Below, in pieces: positions 1 through 8,408 of a stretch of 64,000 nt of DNA (its first letter is position 1; every line of letters starts with the position of its first letter). The DNA comes from Colwellia sp. MB3u-45. GTDB lineage: Bacteria > Pseudomonadota > Gammaproteobacteria > Enterobacterales > Alteromonadaceae. The position numbers and the translations under genes were made by a program. The notes under the pieces were generated by a model, which was given only the letters and a program-made list of their open reading frames with translations, was not told where the DNA came from and did not search any database. The DNA lies in contig NZ_JACGVC010000044.1 in NCBI RefSeq assembly GCF_014077005.1, positions 248,001 to 312,000 of the forward strand, written 5' to 3'.

Positions 1-630
1 GCTATTTTATTTACGATGAATAAACGTGGCGTCACCAATACCGCACCTTATATTTTCTTAGGTGTTGTACTTTGGATAGCGGTATTAAAGTCAGGTGTAC
101 ATGCGACATTAGCCGGTGTTGTGTTAGCCTTTTTTATTCCTATTAAAGGTAAAGAAAATGAGCCATCGCCGCTTAAGTCTTTAGAGTATAATTTGCATTC
201 GCTAGTTGCCTTTATTATCTTACCGGTATTTGCTTTTGCCAATGCGGGAATAAGCTTTGCGGGTGTTGGTATTGAGCAAGTGATGGCACCTGTACCCTTA
301 GGCATTATTGTCGGCTTGGTTGTTGGCAAGCAACTTGGGGTATTTGGTTTTTGTTTTATTGCTATAAAGTTGGGTTGGGCAAAAATGCCCGCTAAGGTTA
401 ATTGGCGTTTGCTTTATGGCGCGGCAATATTATGTGGTGTGGGCTTTACCATGAGCTTATTTATTGGCTCTTTAGCTTTCGAGCAAGGTAATGGCGTTAA
501 CCTTATGTTTCAAGATAGGTTAGGTATTGTGATTGGTTCATTGATATCAGGTATTTTTGGTTACATCATTATTAAAGGTGGTGTTGACCGTGCTGAAGAA
601 AGTGAAGAAAGTGACGATATAAAAGAATAA
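1..630 (+). CDS. nhaA: Na+/H+ antiporter NhaA, 3' part (5' end outside window)
   Basis: The reading frame is open from the first base and ends at 630, giving the last 209 residues of a protein that is about 390 residues in E. coli. NhaA exchanges cytoplasmic Na+ for external H+ in the inner membrane. Visible family signatures are LKSGVHATLAG, LPVFAFANAGISF and GIGFTMSLFI-like CGVGFTMSLFIGSLAF, with hydrophobic helices throughout. The lysine in GLVVGKQLG corresponds to the functional TM10 lysine. The catalytic aspartate pair lies upstream and cannot be checked. The C-terminal tail is acidic (EESEESDD), more so than in E. coli. The ATG at 16 is internal, not a start. Confidence 0.95.
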   Translation, partial: AILFTMNKRGVTNTAPYIFLGVVLWIAVLKSGVHATLAGVVLAFFIPIKGKENEPSPLKSLEYNLHSLVAFIILPVFAFANAGISFAGVGIEQVMAPVPLGIIVGLVVGKQLGVFGFCFIAIKLGWAKMPAKVNWRLLYGAAILCGVGFTMSLFIGSLAFEQGNGVNLMFQDRLGIVIGSLISGIFGYIIIKGGVDRAEESEESDDIKE

Positions 631-672
631 ATGCAGATAATAAATTCTATACAAAATAAAAAAGGTTTACTC

Positions 673-1542
673 ATGAAAATAGAACAATTTAATATCCCAG
701 TAAAATCGCTTGTCGTTGTTGCCGCCGTTGTTGTTGCTGGCATTGGATCTGTGTATACGGTTAACGAAGGTCATATCGGCATTGTAAAACGCTTTAGTGA
801 AGCAAAAGAGCAGGTAAATCCGGGTCTACATTTTAAAGTACCTTTTATTGATAGCGTTGAAGAAATAGAAGTGCGAACCCGTAAAAATGAAGAAAAAATG
901 GCCTCAAGTACCAAAGAGCAAATGCCGGTAACTATTAGTGTATCAGTGAACTGGACCGTTGATAAAGCCGCGGCATTGGAGTTATTTAGACAATATGGCG
1001 GCTTGTCACAATTTGAAAACCGAATTTTAGATCCCCGTTTTAGATCAGCGACAAAAGATGTTATTCCACAATATGACGCAGAAAAGCTTATTCAAGACAG
1101 AGCGGGTGCGATTCAAGCGATTGAAGCTAACTTCATTGAAGAAATGAAAGAATTTCCGGTTACTGTCGACAATATTCAAATTGAAAATATTCAACTTCCG
1201 GCGAAGTATTTAACCTCAATTGAAACTAAACAAACCGAGAAAAATTTAGCTGACGCAGAAAAGCACAAGTTAGCCAGACAGAACCTTGAAGCACAGCGTG
1301 ATGTAAATACGGCGAAAGCGAAAGCGGATGGTATTAAATTAGTCGCGATTGCCGAAGCTGAGTCTATTCGAATTAAAGGTTTGGCAGAAGCCGAGGCTAT
1401 CACGGCTAAAGCGAAAGCATTGGGTAATAATCCGTTAATTGTGAAACTGACTGAAGCGCAAAATTGGGATGGTAAATTACCTGCAACTATTTTAGGTAGC
1501 AGTAATATGCCGATTTTAGATATGAGAAGCACTAAAGATTAG
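673..1542 (+). CDS. Prohibitin/SPFH-domain membrane protein
   Basis: A 289-residue protein with one N-terminal membrane segment (about residues 8-27), then an SPFH/prohibitin domain (GHIGIVKRFSEA, NPGLHFKVPFIDSV) and an Ala/Glu/Lys-rich coiled coil (about 190-260), as in prohibitins and HflC-like proteins. Such proteins form ring scaffolds in the inner membrane and can modulate proteases. The start at 673 is preferred over the in-frame ATG at 631, because AAAGGT lies 8 bases upstream and the following residues resemble a normal membrane anchor. It lies 43 bases after nhaA and may be co-transcribed. It is not paired with hflK here, so it is more likely a stand-alone prohibitin homologue than HflC itself. 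Confidence 0.85.
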   Translation: MKIEQFNIPVKSLVVVAAVVVAGIGSVYTVNEGHIGIVKRFSEAKEQVNPGLHFKVPFIDSVEEIEVRTRKNEEKMASSTKEQMPVTISVSVNWTVDKAAALELFRQYGGLSQFENRILDPRFRSATKDVIPQYDAEKLIQDRAGAIQAIEANFIEEMKEFPVTVDNIQIENIQLPAKYLTSIETKQTEKNLADAEKHKLARQNLEAQRDVNTAKAKADGIKLVAIAEAESIRIKGLAEAEAITAKAKALGNNPLIVKLTEAQNWDGKLPATILGSSNMPILDMRSTKD

Positions 1543-1607
1543 GCTAAGCCAGTGTAGACTTTAGCTTAAGCCCGATTAGGTACTTAACGGCTGGAGTGAT
1601 TTTTTTT

Positions 1608-1636
1608 AAAACGGCGATGTAATAATCGTCGTTTTT
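1608..1636 (+). terminator. Rho-independent terminator after the SPFH gene
   Basis: An 11-bp stem (AAAACGGCGAT / ATCGTCGTTTT, one G-T wobble) with a short AT loop, ending in T5. Confidence 0.7.
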
Positions 1637-1720
1637 AGTTAGAATAAGCTTAACTTTAAAATGCCATAGCGGTTAGCACTCGCTAGGTATTTCAGTATAT
1701 TTACCTAAACAAGTTCTTTC

Positions 1721-2332
1721 ATGTCAGAGCCTATGTCCAAGCCTATGTCAATACTGTCCGCTGATGAAGTCGCTATCAAAAAAAATTCACATCACTATCA
1801 AGATTTGATCCAGTTATTCGATACCAGTTTCTATAATTTGTATAATACGCGATTAGTTAAAGGTGGCGATGAGCCTATTTATATGCCGAATAATGAGCAA
1901 TGTGATTTTAATCAGATTATTTTTGCTCATGGCTATTACGCTAGCGCCTTACATGAGATTTCTCATTGGTGCTTGGCAGGGGCTTCGCGGCGATTATTAG
2001 AAGACTTTGGCTATTGGTATATTCCTGATGGTCGTGATCAAAGCCAACAACAAGCATTTGAGCAAGTAGAGATTAAACCGCAGGCGATTGAATGGGCGTT
2101 ATGTGTCGCTACAGGAAAAGCCTTTGATGTTTCTAGTGATAATCTGCTGGGTAACGGCGAAACTGACCGAGTGGCGTTTAAAGCTAAGGTGTACCAACAA
2201 GTGCTTGCCTATCTTGAATACGGTTTTCCAAACGATGCAGCAAGATTTATTATCGCTTTAACAAATTATTATCAAACGCCTTGGCCTTTAGTCTCTGAGC
2301 ATTTTAAATTTTCAGACCATGAATATTTTTGA
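1721..2332 (+). CDS. epmC: Elongation factor P hydroxylase EpmC
   Basis: 203 residues, clearly homologous to E. coli EpmC (YfcM). The enzyme hydroxylates the beta-lysylated lysine of elongation factor P. Shared segments are NTRLVKGGDEPIY, IIFAHGYYASALHEISHWCLAGASRR and DGRDQSQQQAFEQVEIKPQA; the HEISH histidines and glutamate are likely metal ligands. Three in-frame ATGs (1721, 1733, 1745) lie in a short repetitive start region (MSEPMSKPMS) and none has a good ribosome-binding site, so the true start is uncertain by a few residues. epmA and epmB are not in the window. Neighbouring yfcL and mnmC-fabB repeat the E. coli arrangement around this gene. Confidence 0.93.
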   Translation: MSEPMSKPMSILSADEVAIKKNSHHYQDLIQLFDTSFYNLYNTRLVKGGDEPIYMPNNEQCDFNQIIFAHGYYASALHEISHWCLAGASRRLLEDFGYWYIPDGRDQSQQQAFEQVEIKPQAIEWALCVATGKAFDVSSDNLLGNGETDRVAFKAKVYQQVLAYLEYGFPNDAARFIIALTNYYQTPWPLVSEHFKFSDHEYF

Positions 2333-2361
2333 AAGTAATGTTATTAAAAGTAATGTCATTA
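2332..2361 (+). repeat. Two 15-bp tandem units on the epmC stop codon
   Basis: Two copies of AAAGTAATGTYATTA begin with the last base of the epmC TGA stop codon, followed by a degenerate partial third copy. It is one of several stop-proximal tandem duplications in this window. Confidence 0.7.
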
Positions 2362-2428
2362 AAATTAAAATCCTCAGCAGAACACGTGTCTTTGAAATAA
2401 ATGTACGGAAAATTTATGAGATTAATTA

Positions 2429-3574
2429 ATGAAACAATTTAAGTTAGGCTTAGTCATTAATCCTATTGCGGGTATTGGTGGTAGTGTGGCATTAAAAGGT
2501 AGCGACGGTATTGGCATTGCGGAACAAGCGATTGCGCTTGGCGCTACGGCAAAGTCAAACAGTAGGGCATCGCTGGCGTTAGAAATATTGCTCCCTTACA
2601 AAGAAAATATCATTATTTATACCGCTGCTGGCGATATGGGCGAGCATACAGCTAAAGCGTTAGGCTTTAACACTCAAGTGGTATATAAAGTTGAAAATAG
2701 GCTTGAAGATAGGCTTACCACAGAGCTTGATACTGAGCAGGCAGTCACCGCATTAATCACTAAAGATATTGATTTACTGTTATTTGCTGGCGGTGATGGC
2801 ACTGCACGTAATGTGTGCCATATTGTTGAAGACAAGTTTCCAGTATTGGGCATTCCAGCCGGTTGCAAAATTCATTCAGGTGTTTATGCTATTACGCCTA
2901 AAGCCGCTGGGCGAGTGGTCGAATTGATGATAACGAATCAATTAGTGAGCTTAACCGATGCTGACGTTATGGATATTGATGAAAGTTTATTTCGCCAAGG
3001 CATAGTAAAAGCAAAGCGCTTTGGAGAAATGCAAGTACCATCAGAGTTACGTTATATTCAAGCGGTTAAATCGGGTGGTATAGAGTCAGACGAGTTGGTG
3101 TTACAAGATATTGCTGCGGATGTTATCGCTAAAATGGATGACGAGCTATTTATTATTGGCTCAGGCTCTACCACGGCTTTTGTTATGGAAGAGTTGGCGC
3201 TTGAAAATACTTTACTGGGCGTCGATGCGATAAGCGAGCAAGCCTTAATCGCTAGTGATTTGACTGAACCTCAGCTTTGGCAGTTAATTCAGCCTTATGC
3301 ACAAGGTAAAGTTAAACTGCTTATTACCTTAATTGGTGGTCAAGGTCATATATTTGGCCGCGGTAATCAACAATTGAGTCCACGTGTTATTCGCGCTATA
3401 GGTAAAGAAAATATTATTATTATCGCAACAAAAGCAAAATTGAATGCGCTGCAAGCTAGGCCTTTAATTGCTGACACCGGCGACAGCGAACTCGATATGG
3501 TTTTGTCAGGCTATTTGGCGGTTATCACAGGTTATAATGATCAAGTATTATACCCGGTTGCTAGCCCGCAATAA
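2429..3574 (+). CDS. ATP-NAD/AcoX-type kinase family protein
   Basis: 381 residues. An N-terminal INPIAGIGG motif (about residues 10-18) and a GGDGTARN motif (121-128) place it in the NAD kinase/diacylglycerol kinase-like superfamily, AcoX branch. GGDGT binds the nucleotide phosphates in this fold. Residues 215-300 contain GSGSTTAFVMEEL and TLIGGQGHIFGRGNQQLSPRVI, typical of the AcoX family. The substrate in this branch is not settled, so it should not be called the housekeeping NAD kinase. It lies 96 bases after epmC and 83 before yfcL on the same strand, compatible with one operon. Confidence 0.82.
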   Translation: MKQFKLGLVINPIAGIGGSVALKGSDGIGIAEQAIALGATAKSNSRASLALEILLPYKENIIIYTAAGDMGEHTAKALGFNTQVVYKVENRLEDRLTTELDTEQAVTALITKDIDLLLFAGGDGTARNVCHIVEDKFPVLGIPAGCKIHSGVYAITPKAAGRVVELMITNQLVSLTDADVMDIDESLFRQGIVKAKRFGEMQVPSELRYIQAVKSGGIESDELVLQDIAADVIAKMDDELFIIGSGSTTAFVMEELALENTLLGVDAISEQALIASDLTEPQLWQLIQPYAQGKVKLLITLIGGQGHIFGRGNQQLSPRVIRAIGKENIIIIATKAKLNALQARPLIADTGDSELDMVLSGYLAVITGYNDQVLYPVASPQ

Positions 3575-3657
3575 TAAATAGCTCTCCTGAACAAACGTTA
3601 AATATATTAAAAGTAGACGCAGTTGAAAAACGAGTCTACATGAATTTGGAATTAAGT

Positions 3658-3930
3658 ATGCAATTTGAAAACCTTACTGCGTTATATCACTTTTTAGATG
3701 AACAAGTTACACAAGATGTCAGCGGCGATGATTTATTTGCCGGGAGTTATTTAAGAGGATTTATTAGTTTAGCGGGCAGTGAATATGGCGATGAGTCACA
3801 AGTGTTAACGCAAGCGTTAGCGATAAATATTAGTGAGAAGTTACAAGTTGCTCGTACTGAGCTTACGCCACAAGATCACCAAATTGTACAAGATTATTGG
3901 CTAGGATTAAAAACGGCTTTTACAGCGTAA
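3658..3930 (+). CDS. yfcL: YfcL family protein
   Basis: About 90 residues. The core SGDDLFAGSYLRGFISLAGSE followed by ELTPQDHQIVQDYWLGL matches E. coli YfcL, a small conserved protein of unknown function that sits next to epmC and mnmC in many gammaproteobacteria. The start at 3658 has GGAA six bases upstream and gives a length close to E. coli YfcL; an ATG at 3640 in the same frame would add six residues. The protein has no membrane segment and is probably cytoplasmic. The gene ends in a short tandem repeat that spans its stop codon. Confidence 0.85.
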   Translation: MQFENLTALYHFLDEQVTQDVSGDDLFAGSYLRGFISLAGSEYGDESQVLTQALAINISEKLQVARTELTPQDHQIVQDYWLGLKTAFTA

Positions 3931-3958
3931 GTTTACAACGTAAGTTTTACAGCGTAAG
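3919..3958 (+). repeat. Three 13-14 bp tandem units spanning the yfcL stop codon
   Basis: Units TTTACAGCGTAAG, TTTACAACGTAAG and TTTTACAGCGTAAG. The TAA of the first unit is the yfcL stop codon. Confidence 0.8.
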
Positions 3959-3977
3959 TTTTATTACCGTCAGTTTG

Positions 3978-4016
3978 AAAAAAGCAGCTTTCATTTTGAA
4001 TTAGCTGCTTTTTTTT
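3978..4016. terminator. Bidirectional terminator between yfcL and mnmC
   Basis: A 12-bp perfect stem AAAAAAGCAGCT / AGCTGCTTTTTT with a 13-base loop. A-run and T-run on opposite sides let it serve both convergent genes. Confidence 0.85.
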
Positions 4017-4034
4017 AGATTTAAGTCGAGAAAC

Positions 4035-6050
4035 TCAATCGAATTTACGACGAATAATGTCTCGAATAACAAAGCGATTTGGCGCCAGGTTAAATAACTG
4101 TTCATTATTTAGTGGATAGGGTGTACCACAAATATCAGCGGTTAAAATATCGGCCAATAAAGGCGCGGTACAAAGTCCTCGCGCCCCTAATCCAGTTAAC
4201 ATATAAAGATTTTCAATCACGGGTGCTTGTTGATTATAGCGCCAACGTTTATCTTTACTTAAGTGCGGGAATTGCTGCTTATGGCCAGCAATGTCAGGCA
4301 TAGCACCTACCATTGGCAAGTGATCCGGCGTCATACAACGTAAGCGCGCTTTGCTACTGAAAATATCTCTACTTTGCCATTGTGTTAAACCCGGTAAGCA
4401 TTTATCTAGCATAGCAAGATTAAATTGGTCTTCTTCGGCTTTGTTGTCGATATCAAAGCTGTGCTTTTGAAACGTTGCTCCGATGCAGTGTAGGTTTTTA
4501 TTCGCCGGTGTTAAATAACCTTTATGGCAAATAACGGTCGCTAGTTTGGCAATTTTTTCATTACTGGTCATGTTACTGACCTGGCCACGTACAGACGTGA
4601 AGGGTAATTGCTCAATCAGGTTCAAGGGTATGCCTTGGGCGCCGCCACAATAGATAATAACATTGGCTGGATAATTATCCGTATCACTGTGTAGTAACCA
4701 TTTACCTTGAGCTTGTTGGCTAATTTCATTAATTTTACAACCGGTTTCAATGCGCAAGCGATGACTTAACTCAGCTGCCTTAAATATTTGCTTTACCAGT
4801 TGAGCAGGTGCTATCCAGCCCGCTTTAGGAAAGAATAGCCCGCCATGATCAAGGGCTATGTCTGCTAATGCGCTAGCTTGGTTTTTATCAACACTATGAA
4901 TTAAACTTTTTGGCCAAACACTAGAGCCTGCTATATGTTGCTGACGCAATGCTAAAGCGGGTTTATAGGATATTTCTAACAGGCCGCACCAGTCGTGATC
5001 AAAGTGAAACCCTTGCTCACTAATACTTTTATAATAAGTGAGTGCTTGCTCAAAAGCTTGTTGATAAAATAGGCTAATATCATCGGCTTTTTGATGAATA
5101 AGTGGGTATAGTGCGGCAATATTATTACTCGATGCGCCTTGAGCAACACTGAAGTCTTGGCAATATACTGTTACTTTAACCCCAGCTTTTGTTAAGGCAT
5201 AGGCGGCACATGCTGACGCTATACCACCCCCGATAATACTGACATGTTGCGGTTTGTTCACTATAGGGCGTTGCTGATAACCTTTGCCTGAAAGAGGATT
5301 TTGCTGAAACACCGCGCTAAGCATTTCATTTTTTTTACCTATAGCAGGGCGTTTTTCAACCCGAAAACCGGCAGCAACAAGTTGGCGTTTAACTTCTCCT
5401 GATACCGTAAAGGTGGCTAACGTTGCTTGCTCCTTTGATAAGCGTGTGATTTGCTTAAAAAGCGCTTCGTGCCACATTTCAGGGTTTTTGGCGGGTGAAA
5501 AACCATCAAGGAACCAAGCGTCAACCTGTGTGGAAGTATGCACTTTTTTCTCGTTTCCCAGCTGAGCTAAACCTTGTGTGGCATCGTTAAATATTAGCTG
5601 GAGTGTGACTGAGCCCTCAAGAAAACTTAGCGTAATATCTTTATCAAAACCTTCAGGGTATTGTGTAATAAGTTGTTGACTGTATTCTTTAAGTTGCGGA
5701 AAAATCGCTAACGATTGTGCCAGTTGCTGTTTTGATAAGGGATATTTTTCGACACTAATAAAGTGCAAAGCACTCACTTTAGCTGGCGCTGTATTTTGCT
5801 GGTGAGCGGTTGATTTTATTTGGTCAAATACCGCTAGGGTCAATAAAAAATTTAATCCCGTACCAAAACCCGTTTCAGCAATGACAAATTTTTCTGGGTA
5901 CTGGGCTAGTCTTGCTTTAAGATTATTGCCATCAATAAAAATACATTCACTTTGGCTAGTACCATGGTTGCTATCAAAATAAATATCTTCAAACTGGCTT
6001 GAATAAGGTGAACCGTCACCCTCAAAGGTAATTTTTGTTTGAACAATCAC
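4035..6050 (-). CDS. mnmC: Bifunctional tRNA mnm5s2U biosynthesis protein MnmC
   Basis: 671 residues, the usual length of the fused enzyme. The N-terminal methyltransferase domain (about 1-245) carries ETGFGTGLNFL (59-69, SAM binding) and WFLDGFSPAKNPEMW (179-193). The C-terminal FAD-dependent oxidoreductase domain starts with GGGIASACAAYAL (274-286). The FAD domain converts cmnm5s2U34 to nm5s2U in tRNA and the methyltransferase then makes mnm5s2U34. Both domains look intact. It is divergent from fabB as in E. coli, with 171 bases between them, and convergent with yfcL. Confidence 0.96.
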   Translation of the reverse strand: MIVQTKITFEGDGSPYSSQFEDIYFDSNHGTSQSECIFIDGNNLKARLAQYPEKFVIAETGFGTGLNFLLTLAVFDQIKSTAHQQNTAPAKVSALHFISVEKYPLSKQQLAQSLAIFPQLKEYSQQLITQYPEGFDKDITLSFLEGSVTLQLIFNDATQGLAQLGNEKKVHTSTQVDAWFLDGFSPAKNPEMWHEALFKQITRLSKEQATLATFTVSGEVKRQLVAAGFRVEKRPAIGKKNEMLSAVFQQNPLSGKGYQQRPIVNKPQHVSIIGGGIASACAAYALTKAGVKVTVYCQDFSVAQGASSNNIAALYPLIHQKADDISLFYQQAFEQALTYYKSISEQGFHFDHDWCGLLEISYKPALALRQQHIAGSSVWPKSLIHSVDKNQASALADIALDHGGLFFPKAGWIAPAQLVKQIFKAAELSHRLRIETGCKINEISQQAQGKWLLHSDTDNYPANVIIYCGGAQGIPLNLIEQLPFTSVRGQVSNMTSNEKIAKLATVICHKGYLTPANKNLHCIGATFQKHSFDIDNKAEEDQFNLAMLDKCLPGLTQWQSRDIFSSKARLRCMTPDHLPMVGAMPDIAGHKQQFPHLSKDKRWRYNQQAPVIENLYMLTGLGARGLCTAPLLADILTADICGTPYPLNNEQLFNLAPNRFVIRDIIRRKFD

Positions 6051-6132
6051 AATATTAACGTCTTCCGTTGGAGGTGAAAAAAGGTTATTTTATCTAGTAT
6101 TACAAAATACTGTCATAAAATGAAAAAAATTC

Positions 6133-6150
6133 AGTGTACAAGTGTACGCT
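6133..6150. promoter_or_regulatory. FabR-type operator upstream of fabB
   Basis: AGTGTACAAGTGTACGCT is an interrupted palindrome fitting the FabR consensus AGCGTACA-NN-TGTACGCT at all but one base. It lies 72 bases before the fabB start in the mnmC-fabB divergent region. FabR represses unsaturated fatty-acid synthesis genes in enterobacteria. The match is seen directly; use by a FabR homologue here is inferred. Confidence 0.75.
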
Positions 6151-6221
6151 GGACAGACCAGTATAGGGGGCAAAAGTATGTATGATACGCCCAGATTTTT
6201 TAATTGAATATGGTTATTAAT

Positions 6222-7433
6222 ATGAAACGTGTAGTTATCACCGGATTAGGTATTGTATCAAGTATTGGTAATGATACAGAAGAAGTATTAGCGTCGTTAA
6301 AAACAGGGCGTTCAGGTATTACCCGTTCTGAAAGTTTTGCTGAAATGGGTTTGCGTAGTCAAGTTTGGGGCAAGCCTGACATTGAAGTAAAAGACCACAT
6401 TGACCGTAAAGCCTTACGCTTTATGGGTGAAGCTTCAGCTTTTGCTTACATAGCCATGGATCAAGCGATTAAAGATTCAAAATTAACACCAGATCAAGTC
6501 TCAAACTTCCGCACAGGTATTGTGGCGGGCTCTGGTGGTGCTTCTTCAGAAAACGTCGTTAAATCAGCAGACACACTGCGTGAAAAAGGCGTTAAACGTG
6601 TTGGGCCTTACGCGGTACCAAAAACCATGTCGAGCACCATTTCTGCCTGTTTGGCAACACCGTTTAAAATTTTAGGCGTTAACTATTCAATTAGTTCGGC
6701 TTGTGCTACCAGTGCCCATTGTATTGGTCACGCGGCTGAGCTTATTCAACTAGGTAAGCAAGATGTAGTATTTGCCGGTGGCGGTGAAGAAGTTCATTGG
6801 TCATTAGCTATGATGTTTGACGGCATGGGCGCGTTATCTTCTAAATACAATGATACACCTGAGCTAGCTTCACGTACCTATGATGCAGACCGTGACGGTT
6901 TTGTTATTTCAGGTGGCGGCGGTATGGTTGTTGTTGAAGAGCTTGAGCACGCTTTAGCGCGTGGCGCGCATATTTACGCTGAGATTGTTGGCTACGGTGC
7001 AACATCAGACGGCTTTGATATGGTGGCACCAAGTGGTGAAGGCGCTATTCGTTGTATGCAACAAGCTATGCAGGGTGTTGACGCGAAAGTTGATTATTTA
7101 AATACCCATGGCACCTCTACGCCAGTAGGTGATGTTAAAGAGCTTGGTGCGATTCAAGCGGTATTTGGTGATGATTCTCCAGCCATTAGTGCCACTAAAG
7201 CCATGACAGGTCATGCTTTGGGTGCCGCTGGTGTTCATGAAGCGATTTTTTCATTATTGATGATGGAACATAGCTTTGTTGCGCCATCTATTAATATCAA
7301 TACCTTAGATGAAAAAGCTGAAGGCTTAGACATAGTTACTGAAAAGCGTGACATGGAGCTGAACTTAGTGATGTCAAACAGCTTTGGTTTTGGTGGCACA
7401 AACGCCACACTGGTTATGCAAAAGTATAAATAA
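6222..7433 (+). CDS. fabB: Beta-ketoacyl-ACP synthase I FabB
   Basis: 403 residues (E. coli FabB 406). It elongates acyl-ACP by condensation with malonyl-ACP and is the step needed for unsaturated fatty acids. The catalytic Cys is at 161 ([10 protein letters not shown]); the two catalytic histidines lie in [11 protein letters not shown] (about 296) and [12 protein letters not shown] (about 331). The C-terminal [10 protein letters not shown] glycine loop is present. The start at 6222 is chosen because [17 protein letters not shown] aligns directly with the E. coli N terminus; TTG 6204 and ATG 6210 would add a tail not seen in the family. A FabR-like operator precedes it and a strong terminator follows. 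Confidence 0.97.
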   Translation: MKRVVITGLGIVSSIGNDTEEVLASLKTGRSGITRSESFAEMGLRSQVWGKPDIEVKDHIDRKALRFMGEASAFAYIAMDQAIKDSKLTPDQVSNFRTGIVAGSGGASSENVVKSADTLREKGVKRVGPYAVPKTMSSTISACLATPFKILGVNYSISSACATSAHCIGHAAELIQLGKQDVVFAGGGEEVHWSLAMMFDGMGALSSKYNDTPELASRTYDADRDGFVISGGGGMVVVEELEHALARGAHIYAEIVGYGATSDGFDMVAPSGEGAIRCMQQAMQGVDAKVDYLNTHGTSTPVGDVKELGAIQAVFGDDSPAISATKAMTGHALGAAGVHEAIFSLLMMEHSFVAPSININTLDEKAEGLDIVTEKRDMELNLVMSNSFGFGGTNATLVMQKYK

Positions 7434-7472
7434 AACCGCATTAATTGGCTTTTAGCCCAAACTGTTTATCAA

Positions 7473-7496
7473 GCCGCTAATTTTAGCGGCTTTTTT
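7473..7496 (+). terminator. Rho-independent terminator after fabB
   Basis: Stem GCCGCTA / TAGCGGC with a 4-base loop, followed by T6. Confidence 0.88.
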
Positions 7497-7498
7497 AT

Positions 7499-7590
7499 AT
7501 TCAGGACAATGGCATGGTGCGATCACCTGACCGCTCTTAGACATCCTGTCTTTTAGGTATGAGTACATCTTTGTATGTCGAAGAATAATT
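7499..7590. repeat. Post-terminator repeat family, copy 1 (left part)
   Basis: Begins directly after the fabB terminator with ATTCAGGACAATGGCATG, then a GATCAC core and CCGCTCTTAGACAT. Related sequence follows the purF terminator (33851) and the DUF885 terminator (42438). Short palindromes (AGACATCCTGTCT, GTACATCTTTGTAT) follow. The matching right part, with CATTAGGCTAATGACCT, appears at about 7818-7872 on the other side of the MITE-like element at 7591-7751. No gene was found in 7500-8009. Confidence 0.6.
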
Positions 7591-7751
7591 ATACCAATTT
7601 CATTAATTAGGTGGTCTACTTTATACGCAGGAAAAATGGCCAAATATAAGGCATTTATTTAATAACTAGTTGTTCTAATTATTAAATAAATAACGCAGTA
7701 GTGGGTTATTTTAACCAGTAAAAATGATCAGATAATTAGTGAGATTGGTAT
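7591..7751. mobile_element. MITE-like element, copy 1 (161 bp, both ends present)
   Basis: Imperfect terminal inverted repeats: left ATACCAATTTCATTAATTA, right end read in reverse ATACCAATCTCACTAATTA. No coding capacity. Internal GGAAAAATGGCCAAATA is shared with the copies at 10658 and 27743. No clear target duplication was seen. Confidence 0.65.
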
Positions 7752-7817
7752 TCGCTTTTATGATTGCGAAAAAAGCTAAGTAAGGACATCCAAGGCTGCG
7801 GAGCATTAATAGATTTA

Positions 7818-7875
7818 GGTCATTACTCCGACACTATTCCTACATTAGGCTAATGACCTAGATCTAGGTCAGCAT
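7818..7875. repeat. Post-terminator repeat family, copy 1 (right part)
   Basis: GGTCATT, CCG and CATTAGGCTAATGACCT followed by AGATCTAGGTC. The same sequence elements occur together in the copy after DUF885 (about 42502-42535), suggesting this is the remainder of the repeat that starts at 7499. Confidence 0.5.
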
Positions 7876-8009
7876 ATATAGCTTGCTAACATATACTTAA
7901 GCCTAAAGTATTAGAAAATTGGCTAAATAACCTAGCCATCGATATTCTTTTTAGCTTAGATTTTCGTTACAATAGCCATCTTGTCTGTTATTAATTGTGT
8001 CTGCCTATT

Positions 8010-8360
8010 ATGCCTCATTGTATTGTTGAGTATTCTGCAAAAATTATCGAAAGTTTACCCGTAGAACAGCTAATGCATGCTGTTTATAAAGGTGTAAACC
8101 AAAGTGAATTATTTACGGCAGCTGATATTAAAGTTCGAGCATGTGCTTATGATGACTTTTATCTGCCGGGTGCTGAGCAAGTCTTTGTCCATGTCAATTT
8201 AAAAATATTATCAGGGCGTGATTTATCACAGCGTAAAAAACTGACTGAAAGTGTTAGCAATCAACTTGAACGCTTGGGTATTGAAGAGGCGGTAATTACG
8301 GTTGAAGTAACAAAAATTGAAAAAGAAAGTTATATTAAGAAAGTCACATTAACGGCGTAA
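8010..8360 (+). CDS. 5-carboxymethyl-2-hydroxymuconate isomerase (CHMI) family tautomerase
   Basis: 116 residues. The mature protein would begin PHCIVEYSAKI, so a proline follows the initiator Met, the catalytic base of the tautomerase superfamily. VFVHVNLKILSGRDLSQRKKLTES matches the conserved CHMI core. The start at ATG 8010 is required to expose Pro; the frame extends upstream to a TTG at 7995 which would mask it. In homoprotocatechuate degradation CHMI isomerises 5-carboxymethyl-2-hydroxymuconate, but no other gene of that pathway is here, so the real substrate is unknown. It lies 48 bases upstream of pdxB and may be co-transcribed. Confidence 0.85.
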   Translation: MPHCIVEYSAKIIESLPVEQLMHAVYKGVNQSELFTAADIKVRACAYDDFYLPGAEQVFVHVNLKILSGRDLSQRKKLTESVSNQLERLGIEEAVITVEVTKIEKESYIKKVTLTA

Positions 8361-8408
8361 ACCCTGTCGTCATACTTTTATGACTTTCTGATGAATTGGA
8401 AACGCTAA

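Noticed and set aside
673-1542. Calling the SPFH gene hflC
   Set aside because: There is no hflK partner and the neighbourhood is not the hfq-hflX locus; only the SPFH family can be supported.
2429-3574. Calling the kinase-like gene nadK
   Set aside because: The length (381) and AcoX-type C-terminal motifs differ from housekeeping NAD kinase (about 290 residues).
7452-7643. Minus-strand 63-codon frame after fabB
   Set aside because: It spans the fabB terminator and two repeat elements and has no supporting signal.
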